A stretch of DNA of 64,000 nt from Anaeromyxobacter sp. (GCA_016718565.1 JADKCZ010000010.1:186001-250000), one strand, 5' to 3'. Shown: positions 44,593 to 57,378, counted from the stretch's first letter. A program made the numbers and translations. The notes: generated by a model not told the origin, from the sequence alone.

Positions 44593-44970
44593 CTAGGTCG
44601 AGAAGGACGAGCCGCAGCCGCAGGTGCTCTTGGCGTTCGGGTTGTTGAACTTGAACCCGGCGCCCTGCAGCCCCTGCACGTAGTCGATGGTGACGCCCTG
44701 CAGGTACATCGAGCTCATCGAGTCCACGAAGAGCTTGACGCCGCCCTGGTCGAGGGTGATGTCGCCGTCGCGCGGCTTCTCCTCGAAGTCCATGGAGTAC
44801 TGGAAGCCGGAGCAGCCGCCGCCCTGCACCCCGACGCGGATGCCGTAGCCGGCCAGCCCCTCGCGGGTCATGGCGTCCTTCACCATCTCGATGGCCTTGT
44901 CGGTCAGGACGACGAAGTTGTCCATGCCGAGATCGGTCGCCGCGGGAGCAGTCTGGGTCATCGCGTCCAT
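44593..44970 (-). CDS. erpA: Iron-sulfur cluster insertion protein (A-type carrier)
   Basis: A 125-aa HesB/IscA-family protein. The three cluster-ligand Cys are in GGGCSGFQY and the terminal CGCGSSF motif. An N-terminal extension (MTQTAPAATDLG) precedes the usual VVLTDKAIEMVKD start. It carries FeS clusters to apo-proteins. ErpA versus IscA cannot be decided firmly; the terminal sequence favours ErpA. It stands alone, 92 bp upstream of the MBL gene on the same strand. Confidence 0.88.
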   Translation of the reverse strand: MDAMTQTAPAATDLGMDNFVVLTDKAIEMVKDAMTREGLAGYGIRVGVQGGGCSGFQYSMDFEEKPRDGDITLDQGGVKLFVDSMSSMYLQGVTIDYVQGLQGAGFKFNNPNAKSTCGCGSSFST

Positions 44971-45089
44971 GTGTCGGTGTCTCCGTGTGGGGCCGCGCGG
45001 GCCCCGCAGTTGATTCAGGAGGGGAGTCTAACAGGGGGGTGTGGCCGCTTCAACGCGACCTGCCGAGGGGCCTCTCAGGGGGGTGCCGG

Positions 45090-45800
45090 CTACTCCCGGC
45101 CGCGCCCGGAGAGCCGCCGGCCGCCGTCCACCGGCAGGACCACCCCGGTGACGTAGGGCGCCTCGGCCAGGAAGCGGACGGCCGCCGCCACGTCGTCGGG
45201 CGTGCCGGCCCGGCCGAGCGGGATGCGCGCCGCCAGCCGCCGCCGCCGCGCCGCCGGGTAGGCCTCGGGCCAGAGCACCGTGCCCGGGGCCACCGCGTTG
45301 ACCCGCACCCGCGGCGCCAGCTCGAGCGCCAGGCACTCGGTGAGCCGCACCAGCGCCGCCTTGGAGGCGCAGTAGGCGGCGAAGCCCCGCCAGGCCACCA
45401 GCCCGCCGCCCACGTCGGCCACGTTGACCACGCTGCCGCCGCAGCGCCGCAGCAGCGGGGCCAGGGCGCGGGTCAGCAGGAGCGGCGCCCGGGCGTTCAG
45501 GTCCAGCTGGGCGTCCCAGGCGGCCGCGTCGGTGGCGGCCAGCGACCGCTCGTCGAAGCCGGCGGCGCCGTTCACCAGGAGGTCGAGCCGGTCGAACGCG
45601 CCGCGGAAGGCGCGGGCCAGCGCGGCGGGGCCGTCGGGGGTGGAGAGGTCGGCCTGCAGCGCCGCCGCCAGGCCGCGCGGCCGGTGGGTCAGGTAGTGGC
45701 CCGCCACCCGGTAGCCGTGGCGGCCGAGGTGGCGCGCGATGGCGGCGCCCACCCGGACGCCGGCGCCGGTGACCAGCGCGACCCTGGGGGCGGGGCTCAT
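45090..45800 (-). CDS. Short-chain dehydrogenase, pteridine-reductase-like
   Basis: ATG 45800, 236 aa. The cofactor loop is VTGAGVRVGAAIA, in which the Arg in G-x-R-x-G is typical of FolM/pteridine reductases. LVNGAAGFD, NLNARAP-like DLNARAPLLLTRAL, catalytic Y-x3-K in YCASKAALV and the terminal TGVVLPVDGGRRLSG follow. NADPH-dependent reduction of dihydrobiopterin or dihydrofolate is likely. Its start overlaps the stop of the adenosyltransferase gene (ATGA). Confidence 0.85.
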   Translation of the reverse strand: MSPAPRVALVTGAGVRVGAAIARHLGRHGYRVAGHYLTHRPRGLAAALQADLSTPDGPAALARAFRGAFDRLDLLVNGAAGFDERSLAATDAAAWDAQLDLNARAPLLLTRALAPLLRRCGGSVVNVADVGGGLVAWRGFAAYCASKAALVRLTECLALELAPRVRVNAVAPGTVLWPEAYPAARRRRLAARIPLGRAGTPDDVAAAVRFLAEAPYVTGVVLPVDGGRRLSGRGRE

Positions 45801-46381
45801 GCCGGGCCCGAGCGGTCCGCCTTCGGGTCCCAGTGCACCTCGGCCTGGCCGGCCCGGTGGTTGGCCAGGCGCGCCGCCACGAAGAGGAGGTCGGAGAGCC
45901 GGTTCAGGTACACCAGGGCCAGCGGGTCCACCTCCACCCCGGCGGCCAGCGAGACCACCTGCCGCTCGGCCCGCCGGCAGACGGCGCGGGCCAGGTGCAG
46001 CGCCGCCGCGGCGCGGGTGCCGCCCGGCAGCACGAACTGGTGCAGCACGGGCAGCTCGGCGTCCCACCGGTCCATGGCCCGCTCCAGCCGCTCGGCCCAG
46101 CCGGGCTCCAGGGCCGGCACCACCGAGCGCGCCTTCACGCCGTGCGGCGTGGCGAGCTCCGCGCCCACGCAGAAGAGCTCGTCCTGGATGCGCTTGAGCT
46201 CGCCCGTGAGCTCGGGATCAGCCCGCCCGCCCTCGGCCAGGGCGGCGCGCGCCAGCCCGATGGCGGCGCAGGCCTCGTCCACGGCGCCGTAGGCCTCGAC
46301 CCGTGCGTCGCACTTGCGCACCCGGCCGCCCCCGAAGAGGCCAGTCTCTCCGCCGTCGCCGCTCTTCGTGTAGATCTTCAT
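45797..46381 (-). CDS. Cob(I)alamin adenosyltransferase, PduO type
   Basis: ATG 46381, 194 aa. The N-terminal ATP-binding motif is YTKSGDGGETGLFGGGRVRK, followed by VEAYGAVDEACA. The C-terminal active-site helix is ARAVCRRAERQVVSL with LNRLSDLLFVAAR after it. It adenosylates corrinoids to make coenzyme B12. The window also holds a corrinoid methyltransferase pair, so cobalamin chemistry is part of this organism's metabolism. Operon with the SDR gene. Confidence 0.93.
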   Translation of the reverse strand: MKIYTKSGDGGETGLFGGGRVRKCDARVEAYGAVDEACAAIGLARAALAEGGRADPELTGELKRIQDELFCVGAELATPHGVKARSVVPALEPGWAERLERAMDRWDAELPVLHQFVLPGGTRAAAALHLARAVCRRAERQVVSLAAGVEVDPLALVYLNRLSDLLFVAARLANHRAGQAEVHWDPKADRSGPA

Positions 46382-46447
46382 TCGCGATGTGCCTATCACC
46401 GGGCCCCGGCCATCGCAACGCGGGCGACGGGGGCCTGAGGGAGCGGG

Positions 46448-47788
46448 ATGCAGCCGATCTTCGAGGGGGAGCGAGCCACCGAGGTGGGGCGCGCGGCGGC
46501 CAGGCTGGCCTGGGCCGGCGGCATGACCGTGCTGCGGCCGGACGGCGTGGTGGTGCCCATCCCGCTGCTGGCCGAGCCGGAGGTGATGCCCCGCGCCGCG
46601 CTCGAGGCCGCGGCGCGCGAGGCCGAGCTGATCCTCTCCGGCTCGGTGAAGCTGGCCCGGGCGCTGCTCGCCTCCGGCGACGAGCGCGACCGGGCGGCGC
46701 TGGTGGAGCCGTTCGCCGGGCTCGAGGCCGAGGCCATGGCCAGGCTCTTCACCGAGGCGCCGCTGCCGGCGGTGGTGGCCCGGGTGGACTTCCTGGTCCC
46801 CGAGGGCGGCGGGCCGCCCCGGGCCCTGGAGCTGAACGCCACCATCCCGGCCATGCCAGCCTACGCCGACCTGGCGGCCCACGCCTGGCTGCGCGCCGCG
46901 GCCGCCGCCCGGGGCCGCACGCCGCGGGAGGCGGGCGAGCTGGTGGCCGCCTGCGGCAGCCACATGGAGAGCCTGCGCGAGGCGCTGGTGGCGGCCTACC
47001 GGGCCCGCGGCGGCGCCAGGGCCCGGCCCTCCATCGCCATCGTGGCGCGCCAGGGCGACGCCCAGATCGGCGAGCTCAGGTGCCTGGAGGCCCACTTCCG
47101 GGCGCAGGGCCACCGGGTGGAGAACCTGCTCCCCACCACCTGCCTGCCGGAGGACTGGGACCTGCTCTACCGCCACGTCTGGGCCCACCGGGTGGCGCCC
47201 GACGCCCCCTTCGCCCGCGCGCTGCTGGCGCCGGGGCGCTTCACGCTGCTCAACCCGGTGAACGGCCTGCTGGAGGCCAAGGGGCTCTTCGCCCGGCTCT
47301 CCGAGTGCGCCAGCGACGGCGCGCTGGCGGCGCGGGCCGGGCTCGACGAGGCCGAGCGCGGGGCGGCGGCGCGGCTGCCCTGGACGCGGCGGCTCGACGA
47401 GGCCACCGCCGGCCGCATCAAGGCCGCGCGGGAGGGGTACGTCATCAAGCGGAGCTGGGACTACGGCGGCAAGTCGGTGCACCTGGGCGCCGAGCTGGCG
47501 CAGCCGGCCTGGGAGCGGGTGGTCGACGAGGCGCTGGCCGACGGGCGCGGCGGCGGCTTCATCGCGCAGGAGCGGATCTTCGCCGTGCGAAAGCCGGCCA
47601 CCCGCATCGCCGGCGACGAGGAGACCCAGGGCGTCCTCTACCGCGACCTCTCGACCTACTGCGGCCTCGGGCCGGTGCGGCCGGGCGGGTCGGTGGTGCG
47701 GGCCGCCGCCTCGCCCATCGTCAACATCCTGGGGGGCGGCGGGCTGGCGCCGGTCATCCCGGAGGACGTCTACGAGCGGCTGCGGTAG
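46448..47788 (+). CDS. ATP-grasp-like protein of unknown function
   Basis: A 446-aa soluble protein. RALELNATIPAMPAYADL, a nucleotide-binding-like SIAIVARQGDAQIGELRCLE strand pair, and YVIKRSWDYGGKSVHLG (a Lys plus glycine-rich loop) with GGFIAQERIFAV suggest the circularly permuted ATP-grasp fold seen in glutathionylspermidine-synthetase relatives. N-A-T in ELNATIP could be part of the metal site. The expected product would be an amide bond or carboxylate activation. Substrate unknown; the HAD gene downstream is convergent, not an operon partner. Confidence 0.6.
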   Translation: MQPIFEGERATEVGRAAARLAWAGGMTVLRPDGVVVPIPLLAEPEVMPRAALEAAAREAELILSGSVKLARALLASGDERDRAALVEPFAGLEAEAMARLFTEAPLPAVVARVDFLVPEGGGPPRALELNATIPAMPAYADLAAHAWLRAAAAARGRTPREAGELVAACGSHMESLREALVAAYRARGGARARPSIAIVARQGDAQIGELRCLEAHFRAQGHRVENLLPTTCLPEDWDLLYRHVWAHRVAPDAPFARALLAPGRFTLLNPVNGLLEAKGLFARLSECASDGALAARAGLDEAERGAAARLPWTRRLDEATAGRIKAAREGYVIKRSWDYGGKSVHLGAELAQPAWERVVDEALADGRGGGFIAQERIFAVRKPATRIAGDEETQGVLYRDLSTYCGLGPVRPGGSVVRAAASPIVNILGGGGLAPVIPEDVYERLR

Positions 47789-47810
47789 CCGCGGCGCGGC
47801 GGCGCCGCCC

Positions 47811-48539
47811 TCACCCGTCGGTGAAGTCGGCGATGGACGGCACCTCGGGACGCACCGCGATGGGGCGCGGGCTGTGGTCGGTGTCGAGGTGGACGCAGAG
47901 CGCCGCCGGGAAGGCCAGGGCGTAGCCGTTGACGTGGGCCGGCTCGTTGTCGAAGGCGGCCACCAGGGGCCCCAGCCTGGCCACGCGGGCCGACGCCAGC
48001 GCCTTCCACTGGTCGTCGTCGAGCGGCGCCTCCGGCTTGAGCAGCAGGTGGACGCGCCGGCCGTCGGGGCGCGGCAGGTCGAAGCGCCGGAAGGTCTCGA
48101 GCGTGCCCGCCAGCATGCGCTCCGGTCGGCCGGAGACGTAGGCCAGCTGCGCCCCGGCGGCGCCGAGCGCCCGCACGAAGGCCGGGGCCCCGGGCACCAC
48201 GCCGTCGTCCCGGCAGTACTGGCTGGTGAAGAAGTGCTGGCCCCAGTAGCGGCGGGCCGGGAGCAGGTGGCGGGCCACCTCGCCGGGGGCCAGGCCGGCG
48301 TGGGCCAGGGCCTCGGCCAGGTCCCAGCTGGTCCAGTGCTCGGGGCGCGCGCCCGCCAGGGCCGGCACCCCGGCCAGCGCCCCGTACTCCCGCAGGATCC
48401 GGGCCTGGCGGGGCCGGTTGTCCAGCAGGGTGGAGTCGAGGTCGAAGACCACCACCCCGTGGGGCGCGGCCGCCCCCGCCCGGGCCAGGGCCTCCGCCAG
48501 GATCCGGGCCCGGTCCTCCGGGTGGGCGCGCCGAGCCAT
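47811..48539 (-). CDS. HAD-superfamily hydrolase
   Basis: A 242-aa protein. Motif I is VVVFDLDSTLLDN (nucleophile and acid Asp), motif II is YVSGRPERM, the motif III Lys is in LLLKPEA, and motif IV is in VAAFDNEPAHVNGYA. A helical cap of about 80 residues (GHFFTSQYCRDDG-type region) sits between motifs I and II. Phosphatase activity is likely; the substrate is unknown. Confidence 0.85.
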   Translation of the reverse strand: MARRAHPEDRARILAEALARAGAAAPHGVVVFDLDSTLLDNRPRQARILREYGALAGVPALAGARPEHWTSWDLAEALAHAGLAPGEVARHLLPARRYWGQHFFTSQYCRDDGVVPGAPAFVRALGAAGAQLAYVSGRPERMLAGTLETFRRFDLPRPDGRRVHLLLKPEAPLDDDQWKALASARVARLGPLVAAFDNEPAHVNGYALAFPAALCVHLDTDHSPRPIAVRPEVPSIADFTDG

Positions 48540-48636
48540 GGCCAGCAGGGTAGCACCGGCCCGCCCGCCCGCACCGTCAGTGGAGGCCCGCGGCGTCTTC
48601 AGGCGAAGGCGGCGTGGCGACCGGGCCGGATTCGGT

Positions 48637-48642
48637 TAAGGT
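48637..48642 (+). promoter_or_regulatory. -10 box of a leaderless transcript
   Basis: TAAGGT is followed by exactly 6 nt and the GTG start at 48649. No Shine-Dalgarno sequence is present. Confidence 0.4.
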
Positions 48643-48648
48643 CTCGCC

Positions 48649-49626
48649 GTGGCCGAGGAACGCCCGAAGATCCTGGTGGTGGACGACTCCCGCACCCAGC
48701 TCGACAAGCTGGTGGGGGTGCTGGCGCGCGAGGGCTACGACGTCCGCTCCGCCGCCACCGGCACCGAGGCCATCCTCAAGGTCCGCACCGACCCGCCCGA
48801 CCTGGTGCTGCTCGACATGATCCTGCCGGACATGGACGGGCTCGAGGTGCTGCGGCACGTCAACCCGCGGCCCGACGAGCACTTCATCCCGGTCATCATC
48901 GTCTCGGCCCGCAGCGACCTCGACTCCAAGGTGCGGGGCCTGAAGCTGGGGGCCTCCGACTACCTGGCCAAGCCCTTCGAGCCGGAGGAGATGCTCTGGC
49001 GCTGCAAGGCGATGCTGCACATCAAGTCGCTGCAGGACCAGCTGCGGGCCACCCAGCGCAAGCTGGCCGAGCAGTCGGTCACCGACGGGCTGACCGGGCT
49101 GAAGAACCGGCGGCTCTTCGACGAGCGGCTGCAGGAGGAGTTCCGCCGGGCGCAGCGCTACAGCGATCCGGTCTCGCTCATCATGGTGGACCTGGACCAC
49201 TTCAAGCGGGTCAACGACGGCTACGGCCACCAGATGGGCGACGTGGTGCTGCGCGAGGCGGCCGCGTGCATCCGGGCCTCCATCCGCGACCCGGACATCT
49301 GCGCGCGCTACGGCGGGGAGGAGTTCGCGGTGATCCTGCCGAAGACCCACCTCTCCGGCGCGCTGGCGGTGGCCGAGCGCATCTGGCGCGAGCTGGGGGC
49401 CAAGGTCTACCACCAGGAGGTCCCGGAGGTCGGGCGGGCCAAGCCGGTGGAGGTGAAGGTGACGGCCTCGGTCGGGCTGGCCTTCTTCCCGTCGAAGGAC
49501 ATCACCTCCGCCGAGCTGCTGGTGAAGTTCGCCGACGAGGCGCTCTACCAGGCCAAGCACTCCGGCCGGAACACCATCTGCCTCTACCAGGCGCAGAACT
49601 ACCTGTACGAGGCGCGCAAGTCCTGA
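48649..49626 (+). CDS. Response regulator diguanylate cyclase (REC-GGDEF)
   Basis: A 325-aa protein from GTG 48649. The receiver domain spans 1-120 (VVDDSRTQLDKL, acceptor in LVLLDMILPDMDG, LAKPFEPEE). The GGDEF domain spans about 140-310, beginning SVTDGLTGLKNRR, with DLDHFKRVNDGYGH and the active-site loop RYGGEEF intact. An RxxD product-inhibition site (RDPD) lies five residues before GGEEF. It should synthesise c-di-GMP when phosphorylated and be feedback-inhibited. The architecture resembles the PleD/WspR class with one receiver. Confidence 0.95.
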   Translation: MAEERPKILVVDDSRTQLDKLVGVLAREGYDVRSAATGTEAILKVRTDPPDLVLLDMILPDMDGLEVLRHVNPRPDEHFIPVIIVSARSDLDSKVRGLKLGASDYLAKPFEPEEMLWRCKAMLHIKSLQDQLRATQRKLAEQSVTDGLTGLKNRRLFDERLQEEFRRAQRYSDPVSLIMVDLDHFKRVNDGYGHQMGDVVLREAAACIRASIRDPDICARYGGEEFAVILPKTHLSGALAVAERIWRELGAKVYHQEVPEVGRAKPVEVKVTASVGLAFFPSKDITSAELLVKFADEALYQAKHSGRNTICLYQAQNYLYEARKS

Positions 49627-49732
49627 GCCGCCGGGCGCTGCTGGCCTCGCGTCCGCGCGCCGGGGAGTGCTCCCCCGTAGGGGCCAGATGGCCAGCGCCC
49701 GGGCCCCACGCGGCAGGGCGCCGCGACCCACC

Positions 49733-49785
49733 TTGACCCTGTCTGACCCTGGCGGTGAGTCAGGAGCCGGGTATACCCTGACCCG
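49733..49785 (+). promoter_or_regulatory. Repeated TGACCC words around a TATACC -10-like box
   Basis: TGACCC occurs at 49734, 49744 and 49779, and an inverted TGAC/GTCA pair spans 49744-49761. TATACC (49772-49777) resembles a -10 box, but no good -35 lies 16-18 bp upstream, which suits an activated promoter. The kinase start is about 110 bp downstream, so there would be a real leader. Confidence 0.35.
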
Positions 49786-49887
49786 GGGGCGATGGACTAC
49801 CCGGGACCCACCGCCACCAAGTCGTTGAAATCACGCCTACCTCGCGCCGACCCGGGTGGATCGTCGCGTGCAGCCTGGCTGTGACCC

Positions 49888-51450
<1,563 letters not shown>

Positions 51451-51461
51451 AGGGGCACCGC

Positions 51462-52928
<1,467 letters not shown>

Positions 52929-52976
52929 CCGGCGGCGCCGGCCGCGCTGGCCGCCACCCGAGGCCCGACTTCCCCC

Positions 52977-53014
52977 GCGCCCCTCTCCCGCCCTACCAGG
53001 CTGGAGAGGGGCGC
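52977..53014 (+). terminator. Hairpin after the NtrC-family gene
   Basis: A perfect 12-bp stem, GCGCCCCTCTCC (52977-52988) with GGAGAGGGGCGC (53003-53014), has a 14-nt loop and lies 49 bp after the stop. There is no T-run, so it may be a Rho-type or REP-like element; it also lies between convergent genes. An 11-G run follows at 53025-53035. Confidence 0.5.
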
Positions 53015-53102
53015 GGTCTTCGTCGGGGGGGGGGGCGGGTGAGGGTCGGCCGGGGGCGGGGCCGCCGGGATGAGGCAGCGTCGGCCCGTGCCCCAGCCGC
53101 GC

Positions 53103-53744
53103 TCACCGCCCGTGGAGCGGCGCCAGGAAGGCCCAGGCCTCCTGGAGGATCAGGTCGAGCGAGGCGCCCAGCTCGTGGCCGTCGTCCACGGTGATCAGCC
53201 GCGCCGAGGGCGTCCGCTCCACCCAGGCCGCCACGTCGGCCAGCGGCACGGTCTCGTCGCGCGCCCCGGCGATCACCAGGGTGGGCACCGCCACCACGGG
53301 AAAGGCGGGCAGGGTGGAGGCGGCCTCGAAGAAGGGCCAGCCGACGCGCCGCTCGGTCTGCGTCACGTGGTGGTGGGTGGCCAGTCCGCGCGCCCGCCAG
53401 TCCTCCAGCTCGGCCGCGGTGAGCCGGCCGCTCCAGCGCTCGAAGAGGCGGAAGGCCGGGGCCAGCAGGACCAGGCGCGAGACGCGGGGATCGCCGGAGG
53501 CCAGGAGCGCCGACAGGTACCCGCCCAGGGAGGAGCCGATCAGGGCGTGTGGTCCGGGTGCGTCGCCCATGGCGGCCCGCGCCTCGGCCAGCATGCTGAG
53601 CGGGGTGGAGCGCTCGAACCCGTCCGCGCCGGGCGTGAGGTCGGGCGTCGCCACCGCCACCCCGCGGGCGCCGAAGCCCTCCGAGAGGTAGCGGGCCTTG
53701 CGTGAGGAGGGGCCGGAGGCGAAGCCGTGCAGGTAGGTGATCAC
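53103..53744 (-). CDS. YqiA-like alpha/beta hydrolase (esterase)
   Basis: GTG 53744 (213 aa) gives the classical N-terminus ITYLHGFASGPSSRKARYL. The nucleophile elbow is LIGSSLGGYLSAL (Ser). The acid lies in VIAGARDETVPL and the His in VDDGHELG. This matches the UPF0227/YqiA-YcfP and thioesterase-like group. The longer upstream reading runs through the hexamer repeat and is rejected. Substrate unknown. Confidence 0.85.
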   Translation of the reverse strand: MITYLHGFASGPSSRKARYLSEGFGARGVAVATPDLTPGADGFERSTPLSMLAEARAAMGDAPGPHALIGSSLGGYLSALLASGDPRVSRLVLLAPAFRLFERWSGRLTAAELEDWRARGLATHHHVTQTERRVGWPFFEAASTLPAFPVVAVPTLVIAGARDETVPLADVAAWVERTPSARLITVDDGHELGASLDLILQEAWAFLAPLHGR

Positions 53745-53775
53745 GCACAGGAGACTACCCTGGATGGTGGGGAGC

Positions 53776-53893
53776 GACCCCGACCGCGACCCCGACCTCG
53801 ACCTCGACCTCGAAGTTGCGCACTCCCTCTCCCCTCCGGGGAGAGGGCCGGGGTGAGGGGCTCCGCGAGGACCCCAACCCCGACCGCGACCCC
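53776..53893. repeat. GACCNC hexamer tandem repeats, two short blocks
   Basis: Six hexamer units occupy 53776-53811 (GACCCC, GACCGC, GACCCC, then GACCTC three times) and four more occupy 53870-53893 (with one AACCCC). Only the fifth base varies. They are the reverse complement of the GNGGTC array at 57223-57378. A REP-like hairpin separates the two blocks. Confidence 0.85.
53825..53847. repeat. REP-like hairpin CCCTCTCCCC-TCC-GGGGAGAGGG
   Basis: A 10-bp perfect stem with a 3-nt loop, followed by CCGGGGTGAGGGG. This sequence type is a widespread intergenic REP element in proteobacterial genomes (established). The stems at 52977-53014 and inside 2697-2757 share the CTCTCC or CCCC/GGGG core. 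Confidence 0.75.
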
Positions 53894-54037
53894 CGGCACT
53901 CCCCTGGCCCAGTGCGCGTCCACACCTGTCCACATGTCGGTCCGTCGGCATGTTTCGGCCCAACCGGGGTTCCCCTGCTCCAACGGCTCACATTCTCGGT
54001 CGGGACCGGTCAACATCACAGGCAGCCGGGGGGCGAC

Positions 54038-54340
54038 GTGTCGAGGATCCTGCGAGGGGACGAGAAGGCTGGAGTGGAGCGGCTCTGCCTGCGCGGCGAG
54101 CTGCACCTCGCGGCCTGCGAGTACGGCGAGGCGCTGGCCTTCTTCCTCGAGGCCTGGGAGTTGCTGCCAGAGCCGCGCGAGGAGTACCAGGGCACGGCCC
54201 GGGTCATTCGCGGCCTCACGCGCGTCATGCGCGCTCGCGGCGACCTGGCAGAGGGGATCGGGCTGCTCCTCGCGAACCGCGCCTGCTTCACGCCCGCACC
54301 GGCGGGTGCGCGGCAGGGGAGCGTGCGGCGCGGAGGGTAG
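54038..54340 (+). CDS. Short TPR-like protein, possibly truncated
   Basis: GTG 54038 gives 100 aa. LCLRGELHLAACEYGEALAF followed by FLEAWELLPEPREEYQGTARV and LTRVMRARGDLAEG reads as two TPR helices pairs, as in longer TPR proteins that end with DNA of this type. The last 20 residues (PAPAGARQGSVRRGG) are low-complexity. The gene is bracketed by hexamer and 16-bp repeats and may be a fragment left by rearrangement. Confidence 0.5.
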   Translation: MSRILRGDEKAGVERLCLRGELHLAACEYGEALAFFLEAWELLPEPREEYQGTARVIRGLTRVMRARGDLAEGIGLLLANRACFTPAPAGARQGSVRRGG

Positions 54341-54352
54341 GTCCGGCGCGCC

Positions 54353-54416
54353 GGGACGGCCACTCGCAGGGGCGGCCACTTGCAGGGACGGCCACTTGCA
54401 GGGACGGCCACGCGCA
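54353..54416. repeat. 16-bp tandem repeat, four copies
   Basis: Units begin at 54353, 54369, 54385 and 54401 with consensus GGGACGGCCACTTGCA; each differs from the consensus at no more than two positions. The array lies between the TPR-like gene and the 3' end of rarA. No spacer exists between units, so it is not a CRISPR. Confidence 0.85.
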
Positions 54417-54457
54417 GCGGCTGGAGGCCATGTGGCGGCGCCCGCCCCCGGCTCCGC

Positions 54458-55771
<1,314 letters not shown>

Positions 55772-55782
55772 GGAAACCGGGA

Positions 55783-55788
55783 TAACAT
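55783..55788 (+). promoter_or_regulatory. -10 box of nadK, leaderless
   Basis: TAACAT lies 7 nt before ATG 55796 in the 24-bp gap between divergent rarA and nadK. The nadK mRNA would begin at or next to its start codon, and its -35 would fall inside the rarA coding start. Confidence 0.45.
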
Positions 55789-55795
55789 ACGCCGG

Positions 55796-56635
55796 ATGGA
55801 AGGCCACCCCTGCCCTGTCCCGCGGCGTGTCGGGATCGTCCCGAAGAACACCAGCGCCGAGGCGGCCGAGACCGCCACCTACGTCGGCCAGTTCCTCACC
55901 AACAAGGGGATCGAGGTCCTCACCGACGAGGCCGTCATCGCCCGCGACGCCGACCTGGTGGTGGTGCTGGGCGGTGACGGCACCCTGATCCACGCCGCCC
56001 ACCTGCTCGACGGCCGCCCGGTGCCCATCCTGGGGGTCAACATGGGCTCGCTGGGCTTCATGACCGAGACCCCGCAGAGCGAGATGTACCCGGCGCTCGA
56101 CCAGGTGCTGGAAGGGACGGCGCTGGTGACCCAGCGCATGAAGCTGCGCGTCCACCTGCACCGCGGCGGGCGGCCGGAGCGGGCCCTCGACACCGAGGTG
56201 CTCAACGACATCGTCATCTCCAAGAGCCCGTTCAGCCGCATGGCCGAGCTCGACACCCGCTGCAGCGGCAAGTACGTCTCGACCCTCAAGGCCGACGGCA
56301 TGATCGTGGCCTCGCCCACCGGGTCCACCGCCTACGCGCTGGCCGCCAACGGGCCCATCCTCTACCCCACCATGCGCGGCGTGGTGCTGGCCCCCATCTG
56401 CCCGCACACCCTGACCCAGCGACCGCTGGTGGTGCCGGACGACGAGACCATCGACATCCTGCTGATGAACGACGCCGAGACCTTCCTGACCCTCGACGGC
56501 AAGAAGGGTCCGGCCCTGCAGCGCGGCGACCGGGTGCAGGTGAAGCAGTCGTACAACCGGGTGCTGCTGGTGAAGAACCAGAAGCTCGACTTCTTCGGCG
56601 TGCTGCGGGCCAAGCTCCGGTGGGGGGAGCGGTAG
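55796..56635 (+). CDS. nadK: NAD kinase
   Basis: A 279-aa enzyme making NADP from NAD and ATP or polyphosphate. Motifs are LGGDGTLI (catalytic GGDG), NMGSLGFMTE, NDIVISK and SPTGSTAYALAANGPILYP-type loop with HTLTQRPLVVP. Length is typical. The start is set by the -10 box 7 nt upstream; any longer reading would cross the rarA gene. Six nt after its stop the GNAT gene begins, so both are probably on one mRNA. Confidence 0.95.
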   Translation: MEGHPCPVPRRVGIVPKNTSAEAAETATYVGQFLTNKGIEVLTDEAVIARDADLVVVLGGDGTLIHAAHLLDGRPVPILGVNMGSLGFMTETPQSEMYPALDQVLEGTALVTQRMKLRVHLHRGGRPERALDTEVLNDIVISKSPFSRMAELDTRCSGKYVSTLKADGMIVASPTGSTAYALAANGPILYPTMRGVVLAPICPHTLTQRPLVVPDDETIDILLMNDAETFLTLDGKKGPALQRGDRVQVKQSYNRVLLVKNQKLDFFGVLRAKLRWGER

Positions 56636-56640
56636 GCGGG

Positions 56641-57186
56641 GTGTCGGTCCCCGCGCTCGAGACCGCGCGGCTCCTGCTGCGGCCGCTCGCGCTGGGTGAC
56701 GCGCCGGCCATCCAGGCCCACTTTCCGCGCTGGGAGATCGTGCGTCACCTGGCGAGCCGCGTGCCCTGGCCGTACCCGCCCGACGGGGCCCTGGTCTTCG
56801 TGCGCGACCAGGCCCTGCCGGCCATGGAGCGCGGGGACGCCTGGCACTGGTCGCTGCGGCTGCGGGAGGCGCCCGGAGAGCTGGTCGGCGTGGGGGGCCT
56901 GCTGCGCGGCGAACGCGAGAACCGAGGTCTCTGGATCGGGCTGCCCTGGCAAGGGCGCGGGCTCGGCACGGAAGCCTGCCAGGCGCTGGCGGCCTACTGG
57001 TTCGATGCCCTCGGCATGCCCGTGCTGCGAGTCCCCAAGGCCTCCGCCAACGCCGCGTCGCGGCGCCTCTCGGCGAGCGCCGGCATGCGGGTGGTGGACG
57101 TCCGCGAGGGTGACTTCGTGGCGGGGAGGATGACCGAGGAGCTGTGGGAGCTCACCGCGGACGAGTGGAGGGCGAGGGCGGGGTGA
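56641..57186 (+). CDS. GNAT-family N-acetyltransferase
   Basis: GTG 56641, 181 aa (Acetyltransf_3/RimJ-like). The opening LETARLLLRPLALGDAPAI and the acetyl-CoA loop GLPWQGRGLGTEACQAL (Q-x-x-G-x-G) are characteristic, and SANAASRRLSASAGM fits motif B. Substrates in this group are N-termini or small amines; the actual one is unknown. Located 6 nt after nadK. Confidence 0.88.
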   Translation: MSVPALETARLLLRPLALGDAPAIQAHFPRWEIVRHLASRVPWPYPPDGALVFVRDQALPAMERGDAWHWSLRLREAPGELVGVGGLLRGERENRGLWIGLPWQGRGLGTEACQALAAYWFDALGMPVLRVPKASANAASRRLSASAGMRVVDVREGDFVAGRMTEELWELTADEWRARAG

Positions 57187-57222
57187 AGCGCTGCTTCCTC
57201 CGTCGGCGTCGCTGACGCCGAC

Positions 57223-57378
<156 letters not shown>

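Noticed and set aside
54353..54416. CRISPR or iteron origin
   Set aside because: Units are directly contiguous without spacers; no rep gene or AT-rich region nearby.
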